A DNA stretch of 64,000 nucleotides from Auanema rhodensis. Its lineage: Eukaryota > Nematoda > Chromadorea > Rhabditida > Rhabditidae. The stretch lies in NCBI GenBank assembly GCA_964057225.1, contig CAXKVF010000077.1, positions 828,513 to 892,512 of the forward strand, written 5' to 3'. Under the pieces are notes generated by a model that made no database searches, was not told where the DNA came from, and saw only the letters and a program-made list of their open reading frames with translations. The translations under genes and the position numbers were made by a program. Shown piece by piece: positions 53,150 to 64,000 of the stretch (position 1 is the stretch's first letter; every line of letters starts with the position of its first letter).

Positions 53150-56100
53150 TCACGTGAAGCGAGTTACATACAAAGTGCACATCACGTGTACATTTAATTA
53201 GCATAAATTAAAGTTCACGTAAATTTCAAAGTCATGGTTACCATGAACCAATATCAATAAAAATTTGTTTTTAGACTAATATGGACATGGGGAATCTAAT
53301 TTTGAAAACCGCATCTCTTTATCTTTCACGTGAAGCGAGTTACATACCAAGTGCACATCACGTGTACATTTAATTAGCATAAATTAAAGTTCACGTAAAT
53401 TTCAAAGTCATGTTTACCATGAACCAATATCAATAAAAATTTGTTTTTAGACTAATATCGACATGGGGAATCTAATTTTGAAAACCGCATCTCTTTATCT
53501 TTCACGTGAAGCGAGTTACATACCAAGTGCACATCACGTGTACATTTAATTAGCATAAATTAAAGTTCACGTAAATTTCAAAGTCATGTTTACTATGAAC
53601 CAATATCAATAAAAATTTGTTTTTAGACTAATATGGACATGGGGAATCTAATTTTGAAAACCGCATCTCTTTATCTTTCACGTGAAGCGAGTTACATACC
53701 AAGTGCACATCACGTGTACATTTAATTAGCATAAATTAAAGTTCACGTAAATTTCAAAGTCATAGTTACCATGAACCAATATCAATAAAAATTTGTTTTT
53801 AGACTAATATGGACATGGGGAATCTAATTTTGAAAACCGCATCTCTTTATCTTTCACGTGAAGCGAGTTACATACCAAGTGCACATCACGTGTACATTTA
53901 ATTAGCATAAATTAAAGTTCACGTAAATTTCAAAGTCATGGTTACCATGAACCAATATCAATAAAAATTTGTTTTTAGACTAATATGGACATGGGGAATC
54001 TAATTTTGAAAACCGCATCTCTTTATCTTTCACGTGAAGCGAGTTACATACAAAGTGCACATCACGTGTACATTTAATTAGCATAAATTAAAGTTCACGT
54101 AAATTTCAAAGTCATGGTTACCATGAACCAATATCAATAAAAATTTGTTTTTAGACTAATATGGACATGGGGAATCTAATTTTGAAAACCGCATCTTTTT
54201 ATCTTTCACGTGAAGCGAGTTACATACCAAGTGCACATCACGTGTACATTTAATTAGCATAAATTAAAGTTCACGTAGATTTCAAAGTCATGGTTACCAT
54301 GAACCAATATCAATAAAAATTTGTTTTTAGACTAATATCGACATGGGGAATCTAATTTTGAAAACCGCATCTCTTTATCTTTCACGTGAAGCGAGTTACA
54401 TACCAAGTGCACATCACGTGTACATTTAATTAGCATAAATTAAAGTTCACGTAAATTTCAAAGTCATGTTTACAATGAACCAATATCAATAAAAATTTGT
54501 TTTTAGACTAATATGGACATGGGGAATCTAATTTTGAAAACCGCATCTCTTTATCTTTCACGTGAAGCGAGTTACATACCAAGTGCACATCACGTGTACA
54601 TTTAATTAGCATAAATTAAAGTTCACGTAAATTTCAAAGTCATGTTTACCATGAACCAATATCAATAAAAATTTGTTTTTAGACTAATATGGACATGGGG
54701 AATCTAATTTTGAAAACCGCATCTCTTTATCTTTCACGTGAAGCGAGTTACATACCAAGTGCACATCACGTGTACATTTAATTAGCATAAATTAAAGTTC
54801 ACGTAAATTTCAAAGTCATGTTTACCATGAACCAATATCAATAAAAATTTGTTTTAGACTAATATGGACATGGGGAATCTAATTTTGAAAACCGCATCTC
54901 TTTATCTTTCACGTGAAGCGAGTTACATACCAAGTGCACATCACGTGTACATTTAATTAGCATAAATTAAAGTTCACGTAAATTTCAAAGTCATGGTTAC
55001 CATGCACCAATATCAATAAAAATTTGTTTTTAGACTAATATGGACATGGGGAATCTAATTTTGAAAACCGCATCTCTTTATCTTTCACGTGAAGCGAGTT
55101 ACATACCAAGTGCACATCACGTGTACATTTAATTAGCATAAATTAAAGTTCACGTAAATTTCAAAGTCATGTTTACCATGAACCAATATCAATAAAAATT
55201 TGTTTTTAGACTAATATGGACATGGGGAATCTAATTTTGAAAACCGCATCTCTTTATCTTTCACGTGAAGCGAGTTACATACCAAGTGCACATCACGTGT
55301 ACATTTAATTAGCATAAATTAAAGTTCACGTAAATTTCAAAGTCATGGTTACCATGAACCAATATCAATAAAAATTTGTTTTTAGACTAATATGGACATG
55401 GGGAATCTAATTTTGAAAACCGCATCTCTTTATCTTTCACGTGAAGCGAGTTACATACCAAGTGCACATCACGTGTACATTTAATTAGCATAAATTAAAG
55501 TTCACGTAAATTTCAAAGTCATGGTTACCATGAACCAATATCAATAAAAATTGTTTTTAGACTAATATGGACATGGGGAATCTAATTTTGAAAACCGCAT
55601 CTCTTTATCTTTCACGTGAAGCGAGTTACATACCAAGTGCACATCACGTGTACATTTAATTAGCATAAATTAAAGTTCACGTAAAATTCAAAGTCATGTT
55701 TACCATGAACCAATATCAATAAAAATTTGTTTTTAGACTAATATGGACATGGGGAATCTAATTTTGAAAACCGCATCTCTTTATCTTTCACGTGAAGCGA
55801 GTTACATACCAAGTGCACATCACGTGTACATTTAATTAGCATAAATTAAAGTTCACGTAAATTTCAAAGTCATGGTTACCATGAACCAATATCAATAAAA
55901 ATTTGTTTTTAGACTAATATGGACATGGGGAATCTAATTTTGAAACCGCATCTCTTTATCTTTCACGTGAAGCGAGTTACATACCAAGTGCACATCACGT
56001 GTACATTTAATTAGCATAAATTAAAGTTCACGTAAATTTCAAAGTCATGGTTACCATGAACCAATATCAATAAAAATTTGTTTTTAGACTAATATGGACA

Positions 56101-59100
56101 TGGGGAATCTAATTTTGAAAACCGCATCTCTTTATCTTTCACGTGAAGCGAGTTACATACCAAGTGCACATCACGTGTACATTTAATTAGCATAAATTAA
56201 AGTTCACGTAAATTTCAAAGTCATGGTTACCATGCACCAATATCAATAAAAATTTGTTTTTAGACTAATATGAACATGGGGAATCTAATTTTGAAAACCG
56301 CATCTCTTTATCTTTCACGTGAAGCGAGTTACATACCAAGTGCACATCACGTGTACATTTAATTAGCATAAATTAAAGTTCACGTAAATTTCAAAGTCAT
56401 GGTTACCATGAAGCAATATCAATAAAAATTTGTTTTTAGACTAATATGGACATGGGGAATCTAATTTTGAAAACCGCATCTCTTTATCTTTCACGTGAAG
56501 CGAGTTACATACCAAGTGCACATCACGTGTACATTTAATTAGCATAAATTAAAGTTCACGTAAATTTCAAAGTCATGGTTACCATGAACCAATATCAATA
56601 AAAATTTGTTTTTAGACTAATATGGACATGGGGAATCTAATTTTGAAAACCGCATCTCTTTATTTTCACGTGAAGCGAGTTACATACCAAGTGCACATCA
56701 CGTGTACATTTAATTAGCATAAATTAAAGTTCACGTAAATTTCAAAGTCATGGTTACCATGAACCAATATCAATAAAAATTTGTTTTTAGACTAATATGG
56801 ACATGGGGAATCTAATTTTGAAAACCGCATCTCTTTATCTTTCACGTGAAGCGAGTTACATACCAAGTGCACATCACGTGTACATTTAATTAGCATAAAT
56901 TAAAGTTCACGTAAATTTCAAAGTCATGGTTACCATGCACCAATATCAATAAAAATTTGTTTTTAGACTAATATGGACATGGGGAATCTAATTTTGAAAA
57001 CCGCATCTCTTTATCTTTCACGTGAAGCGAGTTACATACCAAGTGCACATCACGTGTACATTTAATTAGCATAAATTAAAGTTCACGTAAATTTCAAAGT
57101 CATGGTTACCATGAACCAATATCAATAAAAATTTGTTTTTAGACTAATATGGACATGAGGAATCTAATTTTGAAAACCGCATCTCTTTATCTTTCACGTG
57201 AAGCGAGTTACATACCAAGTGCACATCACGTGTACATTTAATTAGCATAAATTAAAGTTCACGTAAATTTCAAAGTCATGGTTACCATGCACCAATATCA
57301 ATAAAAATTGTTTTTAGACTAATATGGACATGGGGAATCTAATTTTGAAACCGCATCTCTTTATCTTTCACGTGAAGCGAGTTACATACCAAGTGCACAT
57401 CACGTGTACATTTAATTAGCATAAATTAAAGTTCACGTAAATTTCAAAGTCATGGTTACCATGCACCAATATCAATAAAAATTTGTTTTTAGACTAATAT
57501 GGACATGGGGAATCTAATTTTGAAAACCGCATCTCTTTATCTTTCACGTGAAGCGAGTTACATACCAAGTGCACATCACGTGTACATTTAATTAGCATAA
57601 ATTAAAGTTCACGTAAATTTCAAAGTCATGGTTACCATGAACCAATATCAATAAAAATTTGTTTTTAGACTAATATGGACATGGGGAATCTAATTTTGAA
57701 AACCGCATCTCTTTATCTTTCACGTGAAGCGAGTTACATACCAAGTGCACATCACGTGTACATTTAATTAGCATAAATTAAAGTTCACGTAAATTTCAAA
57801 GTCATGGTTACCATGAACCAATATCAATAAAAATTTGTTTTTAGACTAATATGGACATGGGGAATCTAATTTTGAAAACCGCATCTCTTTATCTTTCACG
57901 TGAAGCGAGTTACATACCAAGTGCACATCACGTGTACATTTAATTAGCATAAATTAAAGTTCACGTAAATTCAAAGTCATGTTTACCATGAACCAATATC
58001 AATAAAAATTTGTTTTTAGACTAATATGGACATGGGGAATCTAATTTTGAAAACCGCATCTCTTTATCTTTCACGTGAAGCGAGTTACATACCAAGTGCA
58101 CATCACGTGTACATTTAATTAGCATAAATTAAAGTTCACGTAAATTTCAAAGTCATGGTTACCATGAACCAATATCAATAAAAATTTGTTTTTAGACTAA
58201 TATGGACATGGGGAATCTAATTTTGAAAACCGCATCTCTTTATCTTTCACGTGAAGCGAGTTACATACCAAGTGCACATCACGTGTACATTTAATTAGCA
58301 TAAATTAAAGTTCACGTAAATTTCAAAGTCATGGTTACCATGCACCAATATCAATAAAAATTTGTTTTTAGACTAATATGGACATGGGGAATCTAATTTT
58401 GAAAACCGCATCTCTTTATCTTTCACGTGAAGCGAGTTACATACCAAGTGCACATCACGTGTACATTTAATTAGCATAAATTAAAGTTCACGTAAATTTC
58501 AAAGTCATGGTTACCATGCACCAATATCAATAAAAATTTGTTTTTAGACTAATATGGACATGGGGATTCTAATTTTGAAAACCGCATCTCTTTATCTTTC
58601 ACGTGAAGCGAGTTACATACCAAGTGCACATCACGTGTACATTTAATTAGCATAAATTAAAGTTCACGTAAATTTCAAAGTCATGGTTACCATGCACCAA
58701 TATCAATAAAAATTTGTTTTTAGACTAATATGGACATGGGGAATCTAATTTTGAAAACCGCATCTCTTTATCTTTCACGTGAAGCGAGTTACATACCAAG
58801 TGCACATCACGTGTACATTTAATTAGCATAAATTAAAGTTCACGTAAATTTCAAAGTCATGGTTACCATGCACCAATATCAATAAAAATTTGTTTTTAGA
58901 CTAATATGGACATGGGGAATCTAATTTTGAAAACCGCATCTCTTTATCTTTCACGTGAAGCGAGTTACATACCAAGTGCACATCACGTGTACATTTAATT
59001 AGCATAAATTAAAGTTCACGTAAATTTCAAAGTCATGGTTACCATGAACCAATATCAATAAAAATTTGTTTTTAGACTAATATGGACATGGGGAATCTAA

Positions 59101-62100
59101 TTTTGAAAACCGCATCTCTTTATCTTTCACGTGAAGCGAGTTACATACCAAGTGCACATCACGTGTACATTTAATTAGCATAAATTAAAGTTCACGTAAA
59201 TTTCAAAGTCATGGTTACCATGAACCAATATCAATAAAAATTTGTTTTTAGACTAATATGGACATGGGAATCTAATTTTGAAAACCGCATCTCTTTATCT
59301 TTCACGTGAAGCGAGTTACATACCAAGTGCACATCACGTGTACATTTAATTAGCATAAATTAAAGTTCACGTAAATTTCAAAGTCATGGTTACCATGAAC
59401 CAATATCAATAAAAATTTGTTTTTAGACTAATATGGACATGGGGAATCTAATTTTGAAAACCGCATCTCTTTATCTTTCACGTGAAGCGAGTTACATACC
59501 AAGTGCACATCACGTGTACATTTAATTAGCATAAATTAAAGTTCACGTAAATTTCAAAGTCATGGTTACCATGCACCAATATCAATAAAAATTTGTATTT
59601 AGACTAATATGGACATGGGGAATCTAATTTTGAAAACCGCATCTCTTTATCTTTCACGTGAAGCGAGTTACATACCAAGTGCACATCACGTGTACATTTA
59701 ATTAGCATAAATTAAAGTTCACGTAAATTTCAAAGTCATGTTTACCATGAACCAATATCAATAAAAATTTGTTTTTAGACTAATATGGACATGGGGAATC
59801 TAATTTTGAAAACCGCATCTCTTTATCTTTCACGTGAAGCGAGTTACATACCAAGTGCACATCACGTGTACATTTAATTAGCATAAATTAAAGTTCACGT
59901 AAATTTCAAAGTCATGGTTACCATGCACCAATATCAATAAAAATTTGTTTTTAGACTAATATGGACATGGGGAATCTAATTTTGAAAACCGCATCTCTTT
60001 ATCTTTCACGTGAAGCGAGTTACATACCAAGTGCACATCACGTGTACATTTAATTAGCATAAATTAAAGTTCACGTAAATTTCAAAGTCATGGTTACCAT
60101 GAACCAATATCAATAAAAATTTGTTTTTAGACTAATATGGACATGGGGAATCTAATTTTGAAAACGCATCTCTTTATCTTTCACGTGAAGCGAGTTACAT
60201 ACCAAGTGCACATCACGTGTACATTTAATTAGCATAAATTAAAGTTCACGTAAATTTCAAAGTCATGGTTACCATGAACCAATATCAATAAAAATTTGTT
60301 TTTAGACTAATATGGACATGGGGAATCTAATTTTGAAAACCGCATCTCTTTATTTTCACGTGAAGCGAGTTACATACCAAGTGCACATCACGTGTACATT
60401 TAATTAGCATAAATTAAAGTTCACGTAAATTTCAAAGTCATGGTTACCATGAACCAATATCAATAAAAATTTGTTTTTAGACTAATATGGGCATGGGAAT
60501 CTAATTTTGAAAACCGCATCTCTTTATCTTTCACGTGAAGCGAGTTACATACCAAGTGCACATCACGTGTACATTTAATTAGCATAAATTAAAGTTCACG
60601 TAAATTTCAAAGTCATGGTTACCATGCACCAATATCAATAAAAATTTGTTTTTAGACTAATATGGACATGGGGAATCTAATTTTGAAAACCGCATCTCTT
60701 TATCTTTCACGTGAAGCGAGTTACATACCAAGTGCACATCACGTGTACATTTAATTAGCATAAATTAAAGTTCACGTAAATTTCAAAGTCATGGTTACCA
60801 TGAACCAATATCAATAAAAATTTGTTTTTAGACTAATATGGACATGAGGAATCTAATTTTGAAAACCGCATCTCTTTATCTTTCACGTGAAGCGAGTTAC
60901 ATACCAAGTGCACATCACGTGTACATTTAATTAGCATAAATTAAAGTTCACGTAAATTTCAAAGTCATGGTTACCATGCACCAATATCAATAAAAATTTG
61001 TTTTTAGACTAATATGGACATGGGGAATCTAATTTTGAAAACCGCATCTCTTTATCTTTCACGTGAAGCGAGTTACATACCAAGTGCACATCACGTGTAC
61101 ATTTAATTAGCATAAATTAAAGTTCACGTAAATTTCAAAGTCATGGTTACCATGCACCAATATCAATAAAAATTTGTTTTTAGACTAATATGGACATGGG
61201 GAATCTAATTTTGAAAACCGCATCTCTTTATCTTTCACGTGAAGCGAGTTACATACCAAGTGCACATCACGTGTACATTTAATTAGCATAAATTAAAGTT
61301 CACGTAAATTTCAAAGTCATGGTTACCATGCACCAATATCAATAAAAATTTGTTTTTAGACTAATATGGACATGGGGAATCTAATTTTGAAAACCGCATC
61401 TCTTTATCTTTCACGTGAAGCGAGTTACATACCAAGTGCACATCACGTGTACATTTAATTAGCATAAATTAAAGTTCACGTAAATTTCAAAGTCATGGTT
61501 ACCATGAACCAATATCAATAAAAATTTGTTTTTAGACTAATATGGACATGGGGAATCTAATTTTGAAAACGCATCTCTTTATCTTTCACGTGAAGCGAGT
61601 TACATACCAAGTGCACATCACGTGTACATTTAATTAGCATAAATTAAAGTTCACGTAAATTTCAAAGTCATGGTTACCATGAACCAATATCAATAAAAAT
61701 TTGTTTTTAGACTAATATGGACATGGGGAATCTAATTTTGAAAACCGCATCTCTTTATCTTTCACGTGAAGCGAGTTACATACCAAGTGCACATCACGTG
61801 TACATTTAATTAGCATAAATTAAAGTTCACGTAAATTTCAAAGTCATGGTTACCATGAACCAATATCAATAAAAATTTGTTTTTAGACTAATATGGACAT
61901 GGGAATCTAATTTTGAAAACCGCATCTCTTTATCTTTCACGTGAAGCGAGTTACATACCAAGTGCACATCACGTGTACATTTAATTAGCATAAATTAAAG
62001 TTCACGTAAATTTCAAAGTCATGGTTACCATGCACCAATATCAATAAAAATTTGTATTTAGACTAATATGGACATGGGGATTCTAATTTTGAAAACCGCA

Positions 62101-63872
62101 TCTCTTTATCTTTCACGTGAAGCGAGTTACATACCAAGTGCACATCACGTGTACATTTAATTAGCATAAATTAAAGTTCACGTAAATTTCAAAGTCATGT
62201 TTACCATGAACCAATATCAATAAAAATTTGTTTTTAGACTAATATGGACATGAGGAATCTAATTTTGAAAACCGCATCTCTTTATCTTTCACGTGAAGCG
62301 AGTTACATACCAAGTGCACATCACGTGTACATTTAATTAGCATAAATTAAAGTTCACGTAAATTTCAAAGTCATGGTTACCATGCACCAATATCAATAAA
62401 AATTGTTTTTAGACTAATATGGACATGGGGAATCTAATTTTGAAAACCGCATCTCTTTATCTTTCACGTGAAGCGAGTTACATACCAAGTGCACATCACG
62501 TGTACATTTAATTAGCATAAATTAAAGTTCACGTAAATTTCAAAGTCATGGTTACCATGCACCAATATCAATAAAAATTTGTTTTTAGACTAATATGGAC
62601 ATGGGGAATCTAATTTTGAAAACCGCATCTCTTTATCTTTCACGTGAAGCGAGTTACATACCAAGTGCACATCACGTGTACATTTAATTAGCATAAATTA
62701 AAGTTCACGTAAATTTCAAAGTCATGTTTACCATGAACCAATATCAATAAAAATTTGTTTTTAGACTAATATGGACATGGGAATCTAATTTTGAAAACCG
62801 CATCTCTTTATCTTTCACTTGAAGCGAGTTACATACCAAGTGCACATCACGTGTACATTTAATTAGCATAAATTAAAGTTCACGTAAATTTCAAAGTCAT
62901 GGTTACCATGAACCAATATCAATAAAAATTTGTTTTTAGACTAATATGGACATGGGGAATCTAATTTTGAAAACCGCATCTCTTTATCTTTCACGTGAAG
63001 CGAGTTACATACCAAGTGCACATCACGTGTACATTTAATTAGCATAAATTAAAGTTCACGTAAATTTCAAAGTCATGGTTACCATGAACCAATATCAATA
63101 AAAATTTGTTTTTAGACTAATATGGACATGAGGGAATCTAATTTTGAAAACCGCATCTCTTTATCTTTCACGTGAAGCGAGTTACATACCAAGTGCACAT
63201 CACGTGTACATTTAATTAGCATAAATTAAAGTTCACGTAAATTTCAAAGTCATGGTTACCATGCACCAATATCAATAAAAATTTGTTTTTAGACTAATAT
63301 GGACATGGGGAATCTAATTTTGAAAACCGCATCTCTTTATCTTTCACGTGAAGCGAGTTACATACCAAGTGCACATCACGTGTACATTTAATTAGCATAA
63401 ATTAAAGTTCACGTAAATTTCAAAGTCATGGTTACCATGCACCAATATCAATAAAAATTTGTTTTTAGACTAATATGGACATGGGGAATCTAATTTTGAA
63501 AACCGCATCTCTTTATCTTTCACGTGAAGCGAGTTACATACCAAGTGCACATCACGTGTACATTTAATTAGCATAAATTAAAGTTCACGTAAATTTCAAA
63601 GTCATGGTTACCATGCACCAATATCAATAAAAATTTGTTTTTAGACTAATATGGACATGGGGAATCTAATTTTGAAAACCGCATCTCTTTATCTTTCACG
63701 TGAAGCGAGTTACATACCAAGTGCACATCACGTGTACATTTAATTAGCATAAATTAAAGTTCACGTAAATTTCAAAGTCATGGTTACCATGAACCAATAT
63801 CAATAAAAATTTGTTTTTAGACTAATATGCGACATGGGGAATCTAATTTTGAAAACCGCATCTCTTTATCTT

Positions 63873-64000
63873 TCACGTGAAGCGAGTTACATACCAAGTG
63901 CACATCACGTGTACATTTAATTAGCATAAATTAAAGTTCACGTAAATTTCAAAGTCATGGTTACCATGAACCAATATCAATAAAAATTTGTTTTTAGACT
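63873..64000 (+). repeat. Partial last monomer (128 bp)
   Basis: A-type copy cut by the window end at monomer position 128. Its start lies 16 bp earlier than an uninterrupted 176-bp grid predicts, which equals 19 deletions minus 3 insertions counted upstream. The array clearly continues beyond the window. Confidence 0.95.

Larger units (their letters stand above)
1..64000 (+). repeat. 176-bp tandem satellite array filling the window
   Basis: The sequence is a head-to-tail repeat with a 176-bp period: TCACGTGAAG recurs at 1, 177, 353 and so on, still exactly in phase at 45,937 (monomer 262). The window holds 363 full monomers and a 128-bp partial copy (63,873-64,000). All copies face the same way. 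No unique sequence, mobile element, tRNA, rRNA or coding gene interrupts it, so every stretch without a gene is this repeat. Consensus composition is 30 C, 26 G and 120 A/T. Array size, nucleosome-scale unit and higher-order duplication fit a eukaryotic centromeric or heterochromatic satellite; that placement is inferred, because no flanking DNA or protein data are visible. I do not recognise the family. Strand is given as + only because the monomer phase is described on that strand. Confidence 0.98.
52978..64000 (+). repeat. Domain V: indel-bearing A/C-type monomers 302-364
   Basis: Plain A and C types dominate again, with scattered GTTTACC and one G type (monomer 321). I count 19 single-base deletions and 2 insertions here, against a single indel in the preceding 53 kb. 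All deletions lie in homopolymer runs. Several recur in equivalent monomers (GAAAACGCATC near 60,164 and 61,567; TATTTTCACG near 56,661 and 60,351; ATTGTTTTT near 57,308 and 62,401), so at least some are inherited rather than read errors. The domain may be an older or less homogenised flank of the array. Confidence 0.83.

Noticed and set aside
1-64000. CRISPR array
   Set aside because: Repeats are contiguous 176-bp units with no short direct repeats separated by unique spacers and no cas genes.
1-64000. CENP-B box
   Set aside because: No match to the core TTCG....A..CGGG pattern. The nearest CG-bearing stretches (CACGTG, AACCGCATC) do not fit.
1-64000. Brassica CentBr-like satellite, suggested by its 176-bp length
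   Set aside because: Length alone is weak evidence, and I cannot confirm sequence likeness without a database. No family name is claimed.
1-64000. Telomeric or ribosomal spacer repeat
   Set aside because: No TTAGGG- or TTTAGGG-type tracts and no rRNA sequence in any monomer.
1-64000. Artificial or pure assembly concatemer
   Set aside because: Monomers carry many private substitutions and ordered marker sets, as expected of a natural array. Local false duplication or collapse cannot be excluded without reads.

Overview
The whole 64 kb window is one uninterrupted array of a tandem satellite DNA. The monomer is 176 bp. It starts (arbitrary phase, set by the window edge) at TCACGTGAAG and is repeated about 363.7 times, always in the same orientation. 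I see no gene, RNA gene, transposon, inversion or unique sequence. The consensus is AT-rich (56 G/C of 176, 31.8%) and neighbouring copies differ at only a few positions. A monomer of roughly nucleosome-plus-linker length, head-to-tail orientation and higher-order duplication are typical of centromeric or other heterochromatic satellites of eukaryotes, most often plants and some animals. I do not recognise the family, so species and chromosomal location stay open.

Layout by variant content (monomer n starts at 1+176(n-1) up to 46,052): Domain I (1-8,624, monomers 1-49) is mainly a mix of two types that differ at monomer position 97 (CATGAACC or CATGCACC). Domain II (8,625-33,616, monomers 50-191) is rich in the position-99 G type (CATGAAGC), the position-100 T type (CATGAACT) and a 174 C>T change, and holds the longest higher-order duplications: 17-mers of 2,992 bp and a tandem 18-mer of 3,168 bp. 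Domain III (33,617-40,832, monomers 192-232) carries CATGCGCC, GTATAT and TTTATAGA variants and is duplicated at 32- and 33-monomer offsets. Domain IV (40,833-52,977, monomers 233-301) alternates GTTTACC and ATTGGT types in trimer and tetramer patterns and lacks the G type. Domain V (52,978-64,000, monomers 302-364) returns to A and C types, but is the only part with many 1-bp indels.

Within a monomer, three ACGT cores sit at positions 3-6, 35-38 and 68-71. They are 32 and 33 bp apart, about three helical turns each. The second and third cap a 14-pair imperfect dyad (35-71) with a 6-nt loop. This left half changes little along the array. The right half (87-119, A-tracts plus a second small dyad) holds most of the diagnostic variation. 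No net indel occurs in the first 46,052 bp. From there on I count 3 insertions and 19 deletions of 1 bp, which exactly accounts for the net 16-bp phase shift at the end of the window.

There is no gene set that works together here. The biology is array evolution (unequal exchange and conversion making nested higher-order repeats) and a possible protein-recognition or structural motif in each monomer. I found no credible new gene system.
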